From the NCBI GenBank assembly GCA_947628125.1, contig CANQYR010000032.1, positions 1-9,656 on the forward strand: a DNA stretch of 9,656 bases, in the 5' to 3' direction. The position numbers and the translations under genes are program-made. Positions 1 to 7,154 of the stretch are shown piece after piece. Every line of letters starts with the position of its first letter. The stretch's first letter is position 1. This DNA is from an uncultured Bacilli bacterium (GTDB lineage Bacteria > Bacillota_I > Bacilli_A > RF39 > UBA660). A model generated the notes under the pieces. It made no database searches. It saw only the letters and a program-made list of their open reading frames with translations, and had not been told where the DNA came from.

Positions 1-17
1 TGTAATGTACAACATTT

Positions 18-62
18 TAAAATCGAGCAAACCCTTTTGCCATACGGGTTTGCTCAATTTTA
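18..62. terminator. Hairpin, probable bidirectional terminator at window edge
   Basis: A perfect 10-bp stem (GAGCAAACCC 25-34 with GGGTTTGCTC 46-55) encloses an 11-nt loop. After one C/A mismatch it extends by TAAAAT (18-23) pairing with ATTTTA (57-62). The A/T arms give a U-rich 3' side on either strand, which suits a terminator shared by convergent genes or one ending a gene to the left. The flanking gene lies outside the window, so direction is not decided. The T-run is short, which lowers confidence. Confidence 0.6.
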
Positions 63-118
63 CTGTCAAAGTCAAGAGACAAATATAGTATAACATAAAA
101 TTCAAAAAAATGAATAAA

Positions 119-173
119 ATTTTAACAAAAAAATAATTTTTCAGTTTACTTTATAAAGTAATTTTGTTAAAAT
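119..173. repeat. Nested inverted repeats upstream of rpsF
   Basis: ATTTTAACAAAA (119-130) is the exact reverse complement of TTTTGTTAAAAT (162-173), a 12-bp inverted repeat with 31 bp between the arms. Inside it, TTACTTTATAAAGTAA (146-161) is a perfect 16-bp palindrome. Both overlap the best rpsF promoter candidate, so they could form an operator or a leader RNA structure. The region is very AT-rich, so part of this could be chance. Confidence 0.5.
145..173 (+). promoter_or_regulatory. Candidate promoter for rpsF-ssb-rpsR
   Basis: A -35-like TTTACT (145-150) is separated by 17 bp from a -10 TAAAAT (168-173), which is preceded by TG one base away (165-166), an extended -10. The start of transcription would fall near 180, giving a 5' leader of about 65 nt. 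The 16-bp palindrome 146-161 overlaps the -35 and the spacer. A transcript starting near 180 would begin inside the leader hairpin described separately, so one of the two assignments may be wrong or a second, upstream promoter may exist. Confidence 0.5.
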
Positions 174-208
174 AAAGCCGAGTAAGAAATTACTCCTTGC
201 TTTTTATT
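171..208 (+). promoter_or_regulatory. Candidate S6:S18-binding leader hairpin of rpsF
   Basis: A hairpin GAGTAA (180-185), GAAA loop (186-189), TTACTC (190-195) is preceded by an unpaired CC, so the site reads CCG at 178-180. It sits on an outer helix AATAAA (171-176) with TTTATT (203-208). In many bacteria the rpsF leader carries a stem with a bulged CCG that imitates the 16S rRNA site for the S6:S18 pair and lets these proteins repress their own operon. Position, CCG and nested stems agree with that class. I matched it by eye only. The T-run at 201-205 after the hairpin also allows a weak attenuator. Confidence 0.4.
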
Positions 209-231
209 AATTAAAAAGCCATTAGACCATA

Positions 232-237
232 AGGAGG
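232..237 (+). promoter_or_regulatory. Shine-Dalgarno site that fixes the rpsF start
   Basis: A perfect AGGAGG lies 8 nt before ATG 246. An in-frame GTG at 237-239 overlaps the last G of this site and so cannot be the start; ATG 246 is used. Confidence 0.85.
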
Positions 238-245
238 TGGAAAAA

Positions 246-536
246 ATGAACAAATACGAAATTATGTTTATCGTAAAATCAACAATTGACGCTACAGAAA
301 TAAAAAACACATCTGAAGCATATCAAAAACTTGTTGAAAACGAAAAAGGCAAAATTATCGACTTCAAAGAATTAGGTGAAAAAAAATTAGCTTACCCAAT
401 CAAAAAAGAAGTAAACGGTTCTTACTTTGTAATGCAAATTGAAGCTAGCAAAGAAACAATAGCCGAATTTGATCGTAAAATAAGCCTAGACGAAAACATA
501 TTAAGACACTTAATAATCCGTTTAGACGAAGAATAA
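246..536 (+). CDS. rpsF: 30S ribosomal protein S6
   Basis: Ribosomal protein S6 binds the central domain of 16S rRNA in the 30S subunit as a partner of S18. The 96-residue product opens with the family's first strand (YEIMFIV, residues 4-10) and has the conserved block ELGEKKLAYPIKK with G and Y shortly after. It ends with a ferredoxin-like strand pattern (RHLIIRL) and an acidic tail. Length is normal for the family. ATG 246 is chosen over the in-frame GTG at 237 because that GTG lies in the ribosome binding site. It is followed by ssb after 56 nt and then rpsR, the classic operon order in Bacillota. The upstream leader carries candidate regulatory structures. Confidence 0.97.
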   Translation: MNKYEIMFIVKSTIDATEIKNTSEAYQKLVENEKGKIIDFKELGEKKLAYPIKKEVNGSYFVMQIEASKETIAEFDRKISLDENILRHLIIRLDEE

Positions 537-592
537 GCTAACAATTTAAACCTTTATATAAGACCTTAAAAGTCAAAGAAAGGAATTATTCT

Positions 593-1078
593 ATGAACAA
601 AGTTATTTTAATCGGTAGATTAGCAAGAGATCCAGAATTAAGAACAACATCAAGTGGCGTAAGTATGGTTAGATTCACAGTTGCCGTCTCAAGACCCGCA
701 ACCGCACCAAATAGCCACCCCCAAACCGACTTTATAAGTTGCATAGCCTGGCGTCGTCAAGCTGAAAACATAGCTAAATACTGCTTCAAAGGCAGCCAAG
801 TTGCCGTTGATGGACGAATTCAAACCGGAAGCTACGATGGTAATGATGGCCAACGTCACTACACAACTGACGTTGTAGCCGACAACGTAACATTCCTAGG
901 CTCTAAAGCCAATAATCCAAATAGCCAAAGCAATAACGACTTTGAAAACCAACCTATGCAGACATATCCAGAAAATGACATATCACCTGCTAGCATGCCA
1001 ACAATGGACATAACCGAAGATCCATTCAAAGAATTTGGTCAAGAAATTGCCTTGACTGATGATGATCTACCATTTTAA
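593..1078 (+). CDS. ssb: Single-stranded DNA-binding protein
   Basis: SSB coats single-stranded DNA during replication, recombination and repair and recruits partner proteins through its C-terminal tip. The 161-residue product has an OB fold in residues 1-104: start MNKVILIGRLARDPELR, the FTVAVSR strand, aromatic residues around F47 and W53, and VDGRIQTGSY. A flexible Asn/Gln/Pro-rich linker (about 105-145) follows, then an acidic tip ending DDDLPF, the usual partner-binding hexapeptide. AAAGAAAGGA (575-583 region) lies about 9 nt before the ATG. It sits between rpsF and rpsR, 15 nt before rpsR, so it is co-transcribed with two ribosomal proteins. Third codon positions are notably C-rich compared with the minus-strand genes. 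Confidence 0.97.
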   Translation: MNKVILIGRLARDPELRTTSSGVSMVRFTVAVSRPATAPNSHPQTDFISCIAWRRQAENIAKYCFKGSQVAVDGRIQTGSYDGNDGQRHYTTDVVADNVTFLGSKANNPNSQSNNDFENQPMQTYPENDISPASMPTMDITEDPFKEFGQEIALTDDDLPF

Positions 1079-1093
1079 AGAAAGGAGTTAACC

Positions 1094-1309
1094 ATGGCAG
1101 AATATAGAAGAAAAAGAAAAAAAATATGCCAAATGTGCGCTGGTAAAGGCGTAGACTATAAAGACATAATGATAATTAATAAATATATCAGTGAAAAAGG
1201 AAAAATACTTCCTCGTCGTATGACTGGGGCCTGCGCTAAACACCAAAGACACATAGCTAATCAAATCAAATACGCACGTTTCATGGCATTAATACCATAC
1301 GTAAAATAA
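1094..1309 (+). CDS. rpsR: 30S ribosomal protein S18, zinc-ribbon (C+) form
   Basis: S18 forms a heterodimer with S6 on the 30S platform. The 71-residue product has the basic N-terminus (RRKRKK), the core DYKD...INKYISEKGKILPRR, and the end RFMALIPYVK, all typical. C12-x2-C15 pairs with C47-x2-H50 (in TGACAKHQR), a zinc-binding CxxC...CxxH set. Many Bacillota S18 proteins, such as that of B. subtilis, lack these residues. AAAGGAG (1081-1087) stands 6 nt before the ATG. It is the last gene of the rpsF-ssb-rpsR operon, and its TAA stop touches the terminator stem. Confidence 0.97.
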   Translation: MAEYRRKRKKICQMCAGKGVDYKDIMIINKYISEKGKILPRRMTGACAKHQRHIANQIKYARFMALIPYVK

Positions 1310-1343
1310 AACTCATATCCAAAAAAAAAATATGAGTTTTTTT
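1309..1343. terminator. Bidirectional intrinsic terminator between rpsR and the minus-strand unit
   Basis: AAACTCATAT (1309-1318) pairs perfectly with ATATGAGTTT (1330-1339) over a loop of 11 nt and runs into more T (to 1343) on the plus strand. On the minus strand the same stem is followed by TTTTATTTTA. It therefore can end both the rpsR operon and the convergent trpS-DUF4393 transcript, whose last stop is at 1353. Confidence 0.9.
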
Positions 1344-1352
1344 AATGCAAAA

Positions 1353-2162
1353 TTAACCATCAACTTTCGAAATAGAAGTCACATTAAGCCGCAAATCAAC
1401 ATCATCACTTGTACAAACATCAATAAACAAACGCCCGTAATTAGTTACCTCCAAAACAATTACATCATAATCTATCTGGCAATCTAAACCAACCTCATAA
1501 TTATCCTTAAACCGTGCAAAAATAGTCTCACAATCTAAAGAATCAAAATTATTAACAACCTTATCATAACAAAGCCTAATAATTCCTAACCTTTCTAAAT
1601 TATCACACGAAACAGCAGAAGGCACAAAATTAAAATTCTTAATAGGCGCTAAAATATAACCAAGTACATCATAATTACCAGTAACAACATCACGTTTTTT
1701 AACTCTTAAAGACACAATACTATCACTAGTAATCTTTCTTAAAAGCAAAATAAACAAAGCATCATCATGACTTAACTGCGAAACACAAAAAGCAAAAGAT
1801 GGCAAAACCTTATCCTTATTACCCTTAGTCATATCATTAATCAAAATATTAGTAAAAAAATCCCTTATATACTCCTCATCCAAATTATACCTAAGACCAT
1901 CCATCACCGGCCCTAAAACTTGCATCGAAGGCAAAACAAGCTCTTCTTTATCCTTCGCCTTAATCTTTTTCTCTAAACTATCCTTATAAGCCTTAATCTT
2001 CTCCTCCGCATAAATATTATAAATCTGAAGTGGATAACAAAGCGAATTATGCACAAAAGAAAGGATCGATGATGCAATATTACCAGCCTTAACGGCCGGC
2101 TCAACTAAAGCATCATCCAAATTCTTAATAATCTTCAAAAAATCACCTTTTTTCCCACTCAT
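1353..2162 (-). CDS. DUF4393 (Abi-alpha family) protein
   Basis: The 269-residue product matches the DUF4393/Abi-alpha pattern by eye. It has an N-terminal helical stretch ALVEPAVKAGNIASSIL (18-34), then an amphipathic, Lys-rich helix (53-72). The core block is at 78-138, with GPVMDGLRYNLDEEYIRDFF, a FxNIL segment and the PSFxFCxxQLSxxDA motif. NLERLGII (188-195) and a C-terminal NYGRLFIDVC (241-250) match the family's end motif. Some family members act as phage abortive-infection proteins; most have no known role. No transmembrane segment is evident. The ATG lies inside the end of trpS with a 20-nt overlap and only a weak site (GAGG/AGG, 2173-2181) upstream, which suggests translational coupling. 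The stop lies next to the shared terminator. Family call is fairly firm, function is not. Confidence 0.8.
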   Translation of the reverse strand: MSGKKGDFLKIIKNLDDALVEPAVKAGNIASSILSFVHNSLCYPLQIYNIYAEEKIKAYKDSLEKKIKAKDKEELVLPSMQVLGPVMDGLRYNLDEEYIRDFFTNILINDMTKGNKDKVLPSFAFCVSQLSHDDALFILLLRKITSDSIVSLRVKKRDVVTGNYDVLGYILAPIKNFNFVPSAVSCDNLERLGIIRLCYDKVVNNFDSLDCETIFARFKDNYEVGLDCQIDYDVIVLEVTNYGRLFIDVCTSDDVDLRLNVTSISKVDG

Positions 2163-3219
2163 CTAATAACTGCCTATCCTCAAAATAATTAAGCTTCATC
2201 GCATTCTTTACCTTCTCTAAAGTCTTATTAGCAACCTTATTTGCATAAATAGTCCCATTCTTTAAAATATCATACACCTCATCAACATGAGTCTCATAAT
2301 AACTTCTTTTCTCACGAATAGGCTCTAAAATCCGCTCCAAAACAGCAAACAAAAAACTTTTTAACTTAACGTCGCCAATTCCACCCTTTTCATAAGCTAA
2401 CTTTAACTCATCTAAATTATGAAACTCAGGATAAAAACTAACAAAATCAGCATCCTCACAAAAAGCATCCAAATACGTAAACACCGTATTACCCGAAACA
2501 TGCCCAGGATCTGAAACATTAACATGCAAAGGATCAGTATACATACTAAATACCTTTTTCTTAACCTCTTCCTTACTATCAGATAAATAAATACAATTAT
2601 TAAGCGACTTACTCATCTTATTATTACCATCTGTTCCAGGTAGTCTAAAACAAGCATCATTCGTAGGCAAAAACTCCTTAGGCTCAACTAAAACATCACC
2701 ATAAATCCGATTAAAACTCCTAACAATTTCCCTAGTCTGCTCAATCATCGGCAATTGATCAACACCAACCGGAATAATATTTGCCCCAAAAGCCGTTATA
2801 TCAGCTGCCTGACTAATTGGATAACAAAAAAAGCCAACCGGAATACTCTGCTCAAAACCCCTCATCACAATCTCTTGCTTAACAGTCGGATTCCTTTGCA
2901 AACGCGAAACCGTAACCAAATTCATATAATAAAAAGTTAACTCCGTCAAACAAGAAACCTCAGACTGAATAAAAATATGAACCTTACTAGGATCAATACC
3001 CGAAGACAAATAATCAATCGCCACATTCAAAATATTATCCCTAATTTTTTTTGGATCATCAGCATTATCAGTCAAAGCTTGAGCATCCGCAATCATAATA
3101 AAAAAATCATCATAATCACCTTTTTCCTGCAACAAAAGCCGATTCTTAATCGAACCAACATAATGACCAATATGCAATTTACCAGTTGGTCTATCACCCG
3201 TCAAAATAATATTCTTCAT
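2143..3219 (-). CDS. trpS: Tryptophanyl-tRNA synthetase
   Basis: Charges tRNA-Trp with tryptophan in the cytoplasm. The 358-residue class Ic enzyme opens with ILTGDRPTGKLHIGHYVGS, containing the HIGH signature at 16-19. It has the tryptophan/dimer region DAQALTD (45-51), the block RNPTVKQE (109-116), the pocket QAADITAF (137-144) with VGVDQ after it, and a perfect KMSKS at 201-205. The sequence belongs to the streptococcal/bacillar type (GDRPTGKLHIGHY, MSMYTDP-like segment). GTGAGGT (3226-3232) is a good ribosome site 6 nt before the ATG. The 46-nt gap upstream is far too short for a T-box leader, unlike trpS of many Bacillota. TGA is the stop. DUF4393 follows with overlap. Confidence 0.97.
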   Translation of the reverse strand: MKNIILTGDRPTGKLHIGHYVGSIKNRLLLQEKGDYDDFFIMIADAQALTDNADDPKKIRDNILNVAIDYLSSGIDPSKVHIFIQSEVSCLTELTFYYMNLVTVSRLQRNPTVKQEIVMRGFEQSIPVGFFCYPISQAADITAFGANIIPVGVDQLPMIEQTREIVRSFNRIYGDVLVEPKEFLPTNDACFRLPGTDGNNKMSKSLNNCIYLSDSKEEVKKKVFSMYTDPLHVNVSDPGHVSGNTVFTYLDAFCEDADFVSFYPEFHNLDELKLAYEKGGIGDVKLKSFLFAVLERILEPIREKRSYYETHVDEVYDILKNGTIYANKVANKTLEKVKNAMKLNYFEDRQLLDEWEKR

Positions 3220-3239
3220 ACTAATACCTCACTAAACTT

Positions 3240-3268
3240 ATTCTATCACAAAAAATAAACAAATACTA
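3240..3268 (-). promoter_or_regulatory. Weak extended -10 promoter candidate before trpS
   Basis: On the minus strand TGaTAGAAT (3248-3240) is an extended -10 five of six with consensus. The hexamer 17 bp upstream, TAGTAT (3268-3263), is a poor -35. Transcription would start near 3233 and leave a leader of about 14 nt holding the GTGAGGT ribosome site. trpS may thus be partly independent of uvrA transcription. Confidence 0.35.
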
Positions 3269-4321
3269 CAACACTAAACCACTTTCATAACGATGATCAT
3301 ACAAAATAACATTATGCAAATGAACATACATCTCATTAAGTAACTGCTCAAAATCAGATTTTTCCTTAACCTCACACTTTAAAATATCATTCAAATACTC
3401 AATATCACTTAAAATATTTCGAATATCAATCGCCTTATTAGTATCAAGCAAAAACCGAGCCTTATTAACCAAAAAATCATAAGCATCAGCATTAATATTC
3501 AAAGAACTAAATAACTCATCAATATTAACATCACTAGCCTGACTTACTTCCTTTAAAACCAAAACCTCCTTCAAATGCTTCAAATAATCATCAACATTAA
3601 TCAAACCACCTGAATGAACATAACTTAAAGCCTTATCTAACGAACTTTTCATCGCCTTAATATCCGACTTTGTATAACCAAGTTTACAACTTTTTACCCC
3701 AAAAGGCTCAATTAAAACCTCATTTTTCTTATGCTTAGCAATCAAAACATTCAAATAAACTCTTACATCCTCTACATCACTTAAACTAAGACCTTCACTA
3801 GTTAAAAAAGCTAAAATCTCATCCATATTTTCAACACTTAAATTATGATAAACATCCAAAATATGCTTAGCCATCTTCACCCTTAAAAGCCGTTTCTTCT
3901 CCTCCGAATAAAGCATCTGAAAAATTTCCTGTTGATAACTAGTCAAAGGATGCGCTCCTTCCAAACAATACGACCTTAACTCCCGAACATCATTTATAAA
4001 CTTAGAAATATCAATACCACGAGATTGATATATCCTACTATATTCCCTAATATTAATAACCGTATAAGCCTCACTATCAACAATCCGCAAATTATTTAAC
4101 ATAATCTTAAAAATCAAATAACCCCTTGCATAACCATGATAATTAAAAGCATCCAAAAACTTAGTAAAACTAACTAACGATATCGTCTTAATATCATTAC
4201 TTGAACTACCATCTAAAACACTAATTAACTGCGAAGTAAAATAATAATCATTCTCACTAAGCTCACGCTTATCCAAAAAATCACTCAAACGATAAACAAA
4301 CTCATTAGTAATATTATTCAT
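3266..4321 (-). CDS. Unrecognised 351-residue helical protein downstream of uvrA
   Basis: I do not recognise a family. The product looks soluble and almost wholly alpha-helical, rich in Leu, Asp, Ser, Asn and Lys, with no signal peptide, membrane segment or Cys cluster. Visible landmarks are YHGYARGYLIF (61-71), a basic stretch EEKKRLLRVKMAKHIL (140-155) and a glycine pair SGG (237-239) between helices. The C-terminal half is leucine-rich with a coiled-coil look (about 283-335). The start is ATG 4321, since GGGGAG (4328-4333) lies 6 nt upstream; a GTG 42 nt earlier would overlap the end of uvrA and has no such support. It begins 17 nt after the uvrA stop, so it is very likely co-transcribed, and trpS follows after 46 nt. 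A lineage-specific repair or scaffold role is only a guess. Confidence 0.8.
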   Translation of the reverse strand: MNNITNEFVYRLSDFLDKRELSENDYYFTSQLISVLDGSSSNDIKTISLVSFTKFLDAFNYHGYARGYLIFKIMLNNLRIVDSEAYTVINIREYSRIYQSRGIDISKFINDVRELRSYCLEGAHPLTSYQQEIFQMLYSEEKKRLLRVKMAKHILDVYHNLSVENMDEILAFLTSEGLSLSDVEDVRVYLNVLIAKHKKNEVLIEPFGVKSCKLGYTKSDIKAMKSSLDKALSYVHSGGLINVDDYLKHLKEVLVLKEVSQASDVNIDELFSSLNINADAYDFLVNKARFLLDTNKAIDIRNILSDIEYLNDILKCEVKEKSDFEQLLNEMYVHLHNVILYDHRYESGLVL

Positions 4322-4327
4322 ATAAAA

Positions 4328-4333
4328 CTCCCC
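4328..4333 (-). promoter_or_regulatory. Ribosome site that fixes the start of the unknown gene
   Basis: GGGGAG on the minus strand stands 6 nt upstream of ATG 4321, in the gap after the uvrA TGA. It favours this ATG over the upstream in-frame GTG at 4363, which lies inside uvrA. Confidence 0.75.
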
Positions 4334-4338
4334 AAAAA

Positions 4339-7146
4339 TCACTTCAAATACTTCTTTAACCACATACCAGTATAAGACTTTTTAACCTTACTAACTTCCT
4401 CAGGCGTTCCTAAAGCCACAACCTTGCCACCCAAAGAACCACCATCAGGCCCTAAATCAATAATATAATCAGCAACCTTTATCACATCTAAATTATGTTC
4501 AATAACAATAACCGTATCCCCATTATCAACAATCCGGTCCAAAATTTTAAGTAACTTCTTAACATCATCAATATGCAAACCCGTAGTTGGCTCATCTAAT
4601 ATAAATACACTCTTACCAGTTGGCCTTTTTTGTAACTCCTTAGAAAGTTTTACCCGGCCAGCCTCACCACCCGATAAACTAGGTGCCGCCTGACCAAGCT
4701 TTATATAAGATAAACCAACATCCATCAAAACATCAAGTTTTCGCTTAATAACTGGCACATTTTCAAAAAATAAAGCTGCCTCGCTAACCCGCATATCCAA
4801 AACTTCACTAATATTTTTCCCTTTATACTTAATCTGAAGCGTCTCCTTATTATACCTTGTCCCATGACAAACCTCACAAGGAACATAAACATCCGGCAAA
4901 AAATGCATCTCAATCTTCTTCACACCATCACCATAACAAGCCTCACATCTTCCACCCTTAACATTAAACGAAAAACGCCCCTTATCATAACCATGCATCT
5001 TACTTTCCTTAGTATTAGCATAAAGATCCCTAATATCATCAAAAACACCAACATAAGTTGCTGGATTACTCCTAGGTGTCCTTCCTATAGCGTCTTGACT
5101 AATCATTACCACCTTATCAACATTCTCCATCCCCAAAATAGCCTCACACTTACCAGGCTCTTCCTTACTACGATAAAGCTCTCGCGCTAAAGACTTATAT
5201 AAAATCTCATTAACTAAACTACTCTTACCCGAACCAGAAACACCAGTTACACATACAAATTTACCCAAAGGAAACTTAACACTAATATTCTTTAAATTAT
5301 TCAAAGAAGCCTTCACAACCTCCAAATATAAACCATTTCCTTCCCGCCTTTTCTTCGGAACTGGAATAAACTTTTCCCCACTTAAATAATTACCAGTAAT
5401 ACTTTCTTTACACTTCATAACATCCAAAGGCGTACCACAGGCAACAACATAACCACCATCACTACCAGCCTTTGGCCCAATATCAACCAAATAATCACTA
5501 GCTAACATCGTATCAATATCATGCTCGACAACAATCAAAGTATTACCCAAATCCCGCATTTCCTTCAAACTAGCAATAAGCTTTTCATTATCCTTTTGAT
5601 GTAATCCAATACTAGGCTCATCAAGAACATATAACACCCCGGATAACTTACTACCTATCTGAGTAGCAAGGCGAATACGCTGCGACTCACCACCCGATAA
5701 AGTAGCAGCCTTACGATGCAAAGATAAATACTCCAACCCAACATTAACCAAAAAAGTTAACCGATTATCAATCTCTGTAAGTAATAAAGAACTAATATTT
5801 TTCGCTTCCTCACTAAGCTTTAATCCCCGCAAAAAAGACCTTAAATCCTTAATACTCATCTTTGTCAAATCATAAATATTCTTACCATCAATATAAATTG
5901 ATAAAACACTATCCATAAGCCTTGTCCCATGACAAACCGCACAATCAGTCTCAATCATAAAAGACTCAAGCCAATCTCTAATCCAAGCACTAGAAGTTTC
6001 CAAATACCTGCGCTCTAAATTATTAATAACCCCCTCAAAATAATCATTAGTATAACGAACATTACCATTTTTAGCCACATACTTAATCTTAATAGGCACA
6101 TCACTACCATATAAAATATAATCAAACTTCTTTTTAGGAATATCCTTAACCGGCATATTAATATCTATATCATAATAATCACAAACAGCTTTCAAAGTAG
6201 TATTTATAATTGAATTATCAGCATTATAAGGAACAATTGCCCCCTCACTAAGTGCCTTATCCCTATTAGGAATAATCAAATTCTCACTAATCTTAAGCTT
6301 TGTCCCTAAACCTTTACAACTAGGACAAGCCCCATAAGGACTATTAAAAGAAAACAACCTTGGTTCAAGCTCTGGTATCGAATAATTACACTTCAAACAA
6401 GCATACTTCTCACTCATTAAAATTTCTTCCCCACCAATAACATTAATCAAAACCTTACCATTAGCCAACTTCGTACTCGTCTCAATCGCCTCAAAAATCC
6501 GCGAACGCTCATCTTTTCTAAGAACAATACGATCAACCACAACATCAATATTATCCTTCTTATTTTTCTCTAAAATAATATCCTCATCCAAACCATAAAC
6601 ATTGCCATTAACCCTTACCCGGGCATACCCACGACTTCTTAAATCATCAAACAAATCCTTATGCGTACCTTTTTCTCCATGCACAATAGGCGCCATGATC
6701 AAAAGCTTCGTTCCCTCTTCTAACTCCATCACCTTGTTAGTCATCTCATCAATACTTTGACTTTGAATAGGAATATGATGCTTAGGACAATAAGGAACCC
6801 CAATCCGAGCAAATAAAAGCCGCAAAAAATCATAAATCTCCGTAATTGTACCAACCGTACTCCTAGGATTTTTATTAGTCGTCTTTTGATCAATTGAAAT
6901 ACTAGGACTTAACCCTTCTATACTATCAACTAAAGGCTTTTCAACCCCACCAATAAACTGCCTAGCATAAGCAGATAAACTCTCCACATAACGCCTTTGT
7001 CCTTCCGCAAAAATAGTGTCAAAAGCCAAACTACTCTTACCCGAACCAGACACACCCGTCATAACAATTAACTTATTCTTAGGAAGCTCAATATCAATAT
7101 TCTTCAAATTATTTTCTCTCGCACCCTTAACTATAATCTTATCCAT
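4339..7146 (-). CDS. uvrA: Excinuclease ABC subunit A
   Basis: UvrA is the damage-sensing ATPase of nucleotide excision repair; with UvrB it scans DNA and loads it for UvrC. The 935-residue protein is full length. First ATPase half: Walker A GVSGSGKSS (31-39), signature LSGGESQR (483-490) and Walker B VLDEPSIGLH (508-516). Second half: Walker A GVSGSGKSS (635-643), signature LSGGEAGR (824-831) and Walker B ILDEPTTGLH (849-858). Zinc modules are C250/C253/C274/C277 and C734/C737/C757/C760, with a further CxxC at 402-405. The UvrB-binding/DNA region holds NKNPRSTVGT (91-100). ATG 7146 is preferred over a GTG at 7155 that overlaps the ribosome site. The Gly in LSGGEAGR stands where Gln is usual. 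The gene has its own promoter candidate and no uvrB beside it. Confidence 0.97.
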   Translation of the reverse strand: MDKIIVKGARENNLKNIDIELPKNKLIVMTGVSGSGKSSLAFDTIFAEGQRRYVESLSAYARQFIGGVEKPLVDSIEGLSPSISIDQKTTNKNPRSTVGTITEIYDFLRLLFARIGVPYCPKHHIPIQSQSIDEMTNKVMELEEGTKLLIMAPIVHGEKGTHKDLFDDLRSRGYARVRVNGNVYGLDEDIILEKNKKDNIDVVVDRIVLRKDERSRIFEAIETSTKLANGKVLINVIGGEEILMSEKYACLKCNYSIPELEPRLFSFNSPYGACPSCKGLGTKLKISENLIIPNRDKALSEGAIVPYNADNSIINTTLKAVCDYYDIDINMPVKDIPKKKFDYILYGSDVPIKIKYVAKNGNVRYTNDYFEGVINNLERRYLETSSAWIRDWLESFMIETDCAVCHGTRLMDSVLSIYIDGKNIYDLTKMSIKDLRSFLRGLKLSEEAKNISSLLLTEIDNRLTFLVNVGLEYLSLHRKAATLSGGESQRIRLATQIGSKLSGVLYVLDEPSIGLHQKDNEKLIASLKEMRDLGNTLIVVEHDIDTMLASDYLVDIGPKAGSDGGYVVACGTPLDVMKCKESITGNYLSGEKFIPVPKKRREGNGLYLEVVKASLNNLKNISVKFPLGKFVCVTGVSGSGKSSLVNEILYKSLARELYRSKEEPGKCEAILGMENVDKVVMISQDAIGRTPRSNPATYVGVFDDIRDLYANTKESKMHGYDKGRFSFNVKGGRCEACYGDGVKKIEMHFLPDVYVPCEVCHGTRYNKETLQIKYKGKNISEVLDMRVSEAALFFENVPVIKRKLDVLMDVGLSYIKLGQAAPSLSGGEAGRVKLSKELQKRPTGKSVFILDEPTTGLHIDDVKKLLKILDRIVDNGDTVIVIEHNLDVIKVADYIIDLGPDGGSLGGKVVALGTPEEVSKVKKSYTGMWLKKYLK

Positions 7147-7154
7147 TAATAACA

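Noticed and set aside
146..161. NrdR box, because the 16-bp palindrome has the C..G layout of NrdR sites
   Set aside because: By eye only about 10 of 16 positions agree, there is no second box at helical spacing, and the downstream genes are ribosomal, not ribonucleotide reductase.
1353..2162. Defence island around the Abi-alpha-like gene
   Set aside because: Neighbours are trpS and rpsR, and no integrase, transposase, restriction, toxin or phage gene is in the window.
2755..3258. Plus-strand open frames within and beside trpS
   Set aside because: They lie antisense to a clear trpS, encode Asn/Ile/Thr-rich low-complexity peptides expected from reading the reverse of this skewed DNA, and lack ribosome sites.
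3220..3265. T-box riboswitch before trpS
   Set aside because: Only 46 nt separate trpS from the upstream gene, and no T-box sequence or specifier stem is present in the gap or seen just upstream.
4864..5190. Plus-strand 108-residue frame inside uvrA
   Set aside because: It is antisense to conserved UvrA domains, its composition is dominated by Thr/Ile/Asn/Leu, and it has no support as a gene.
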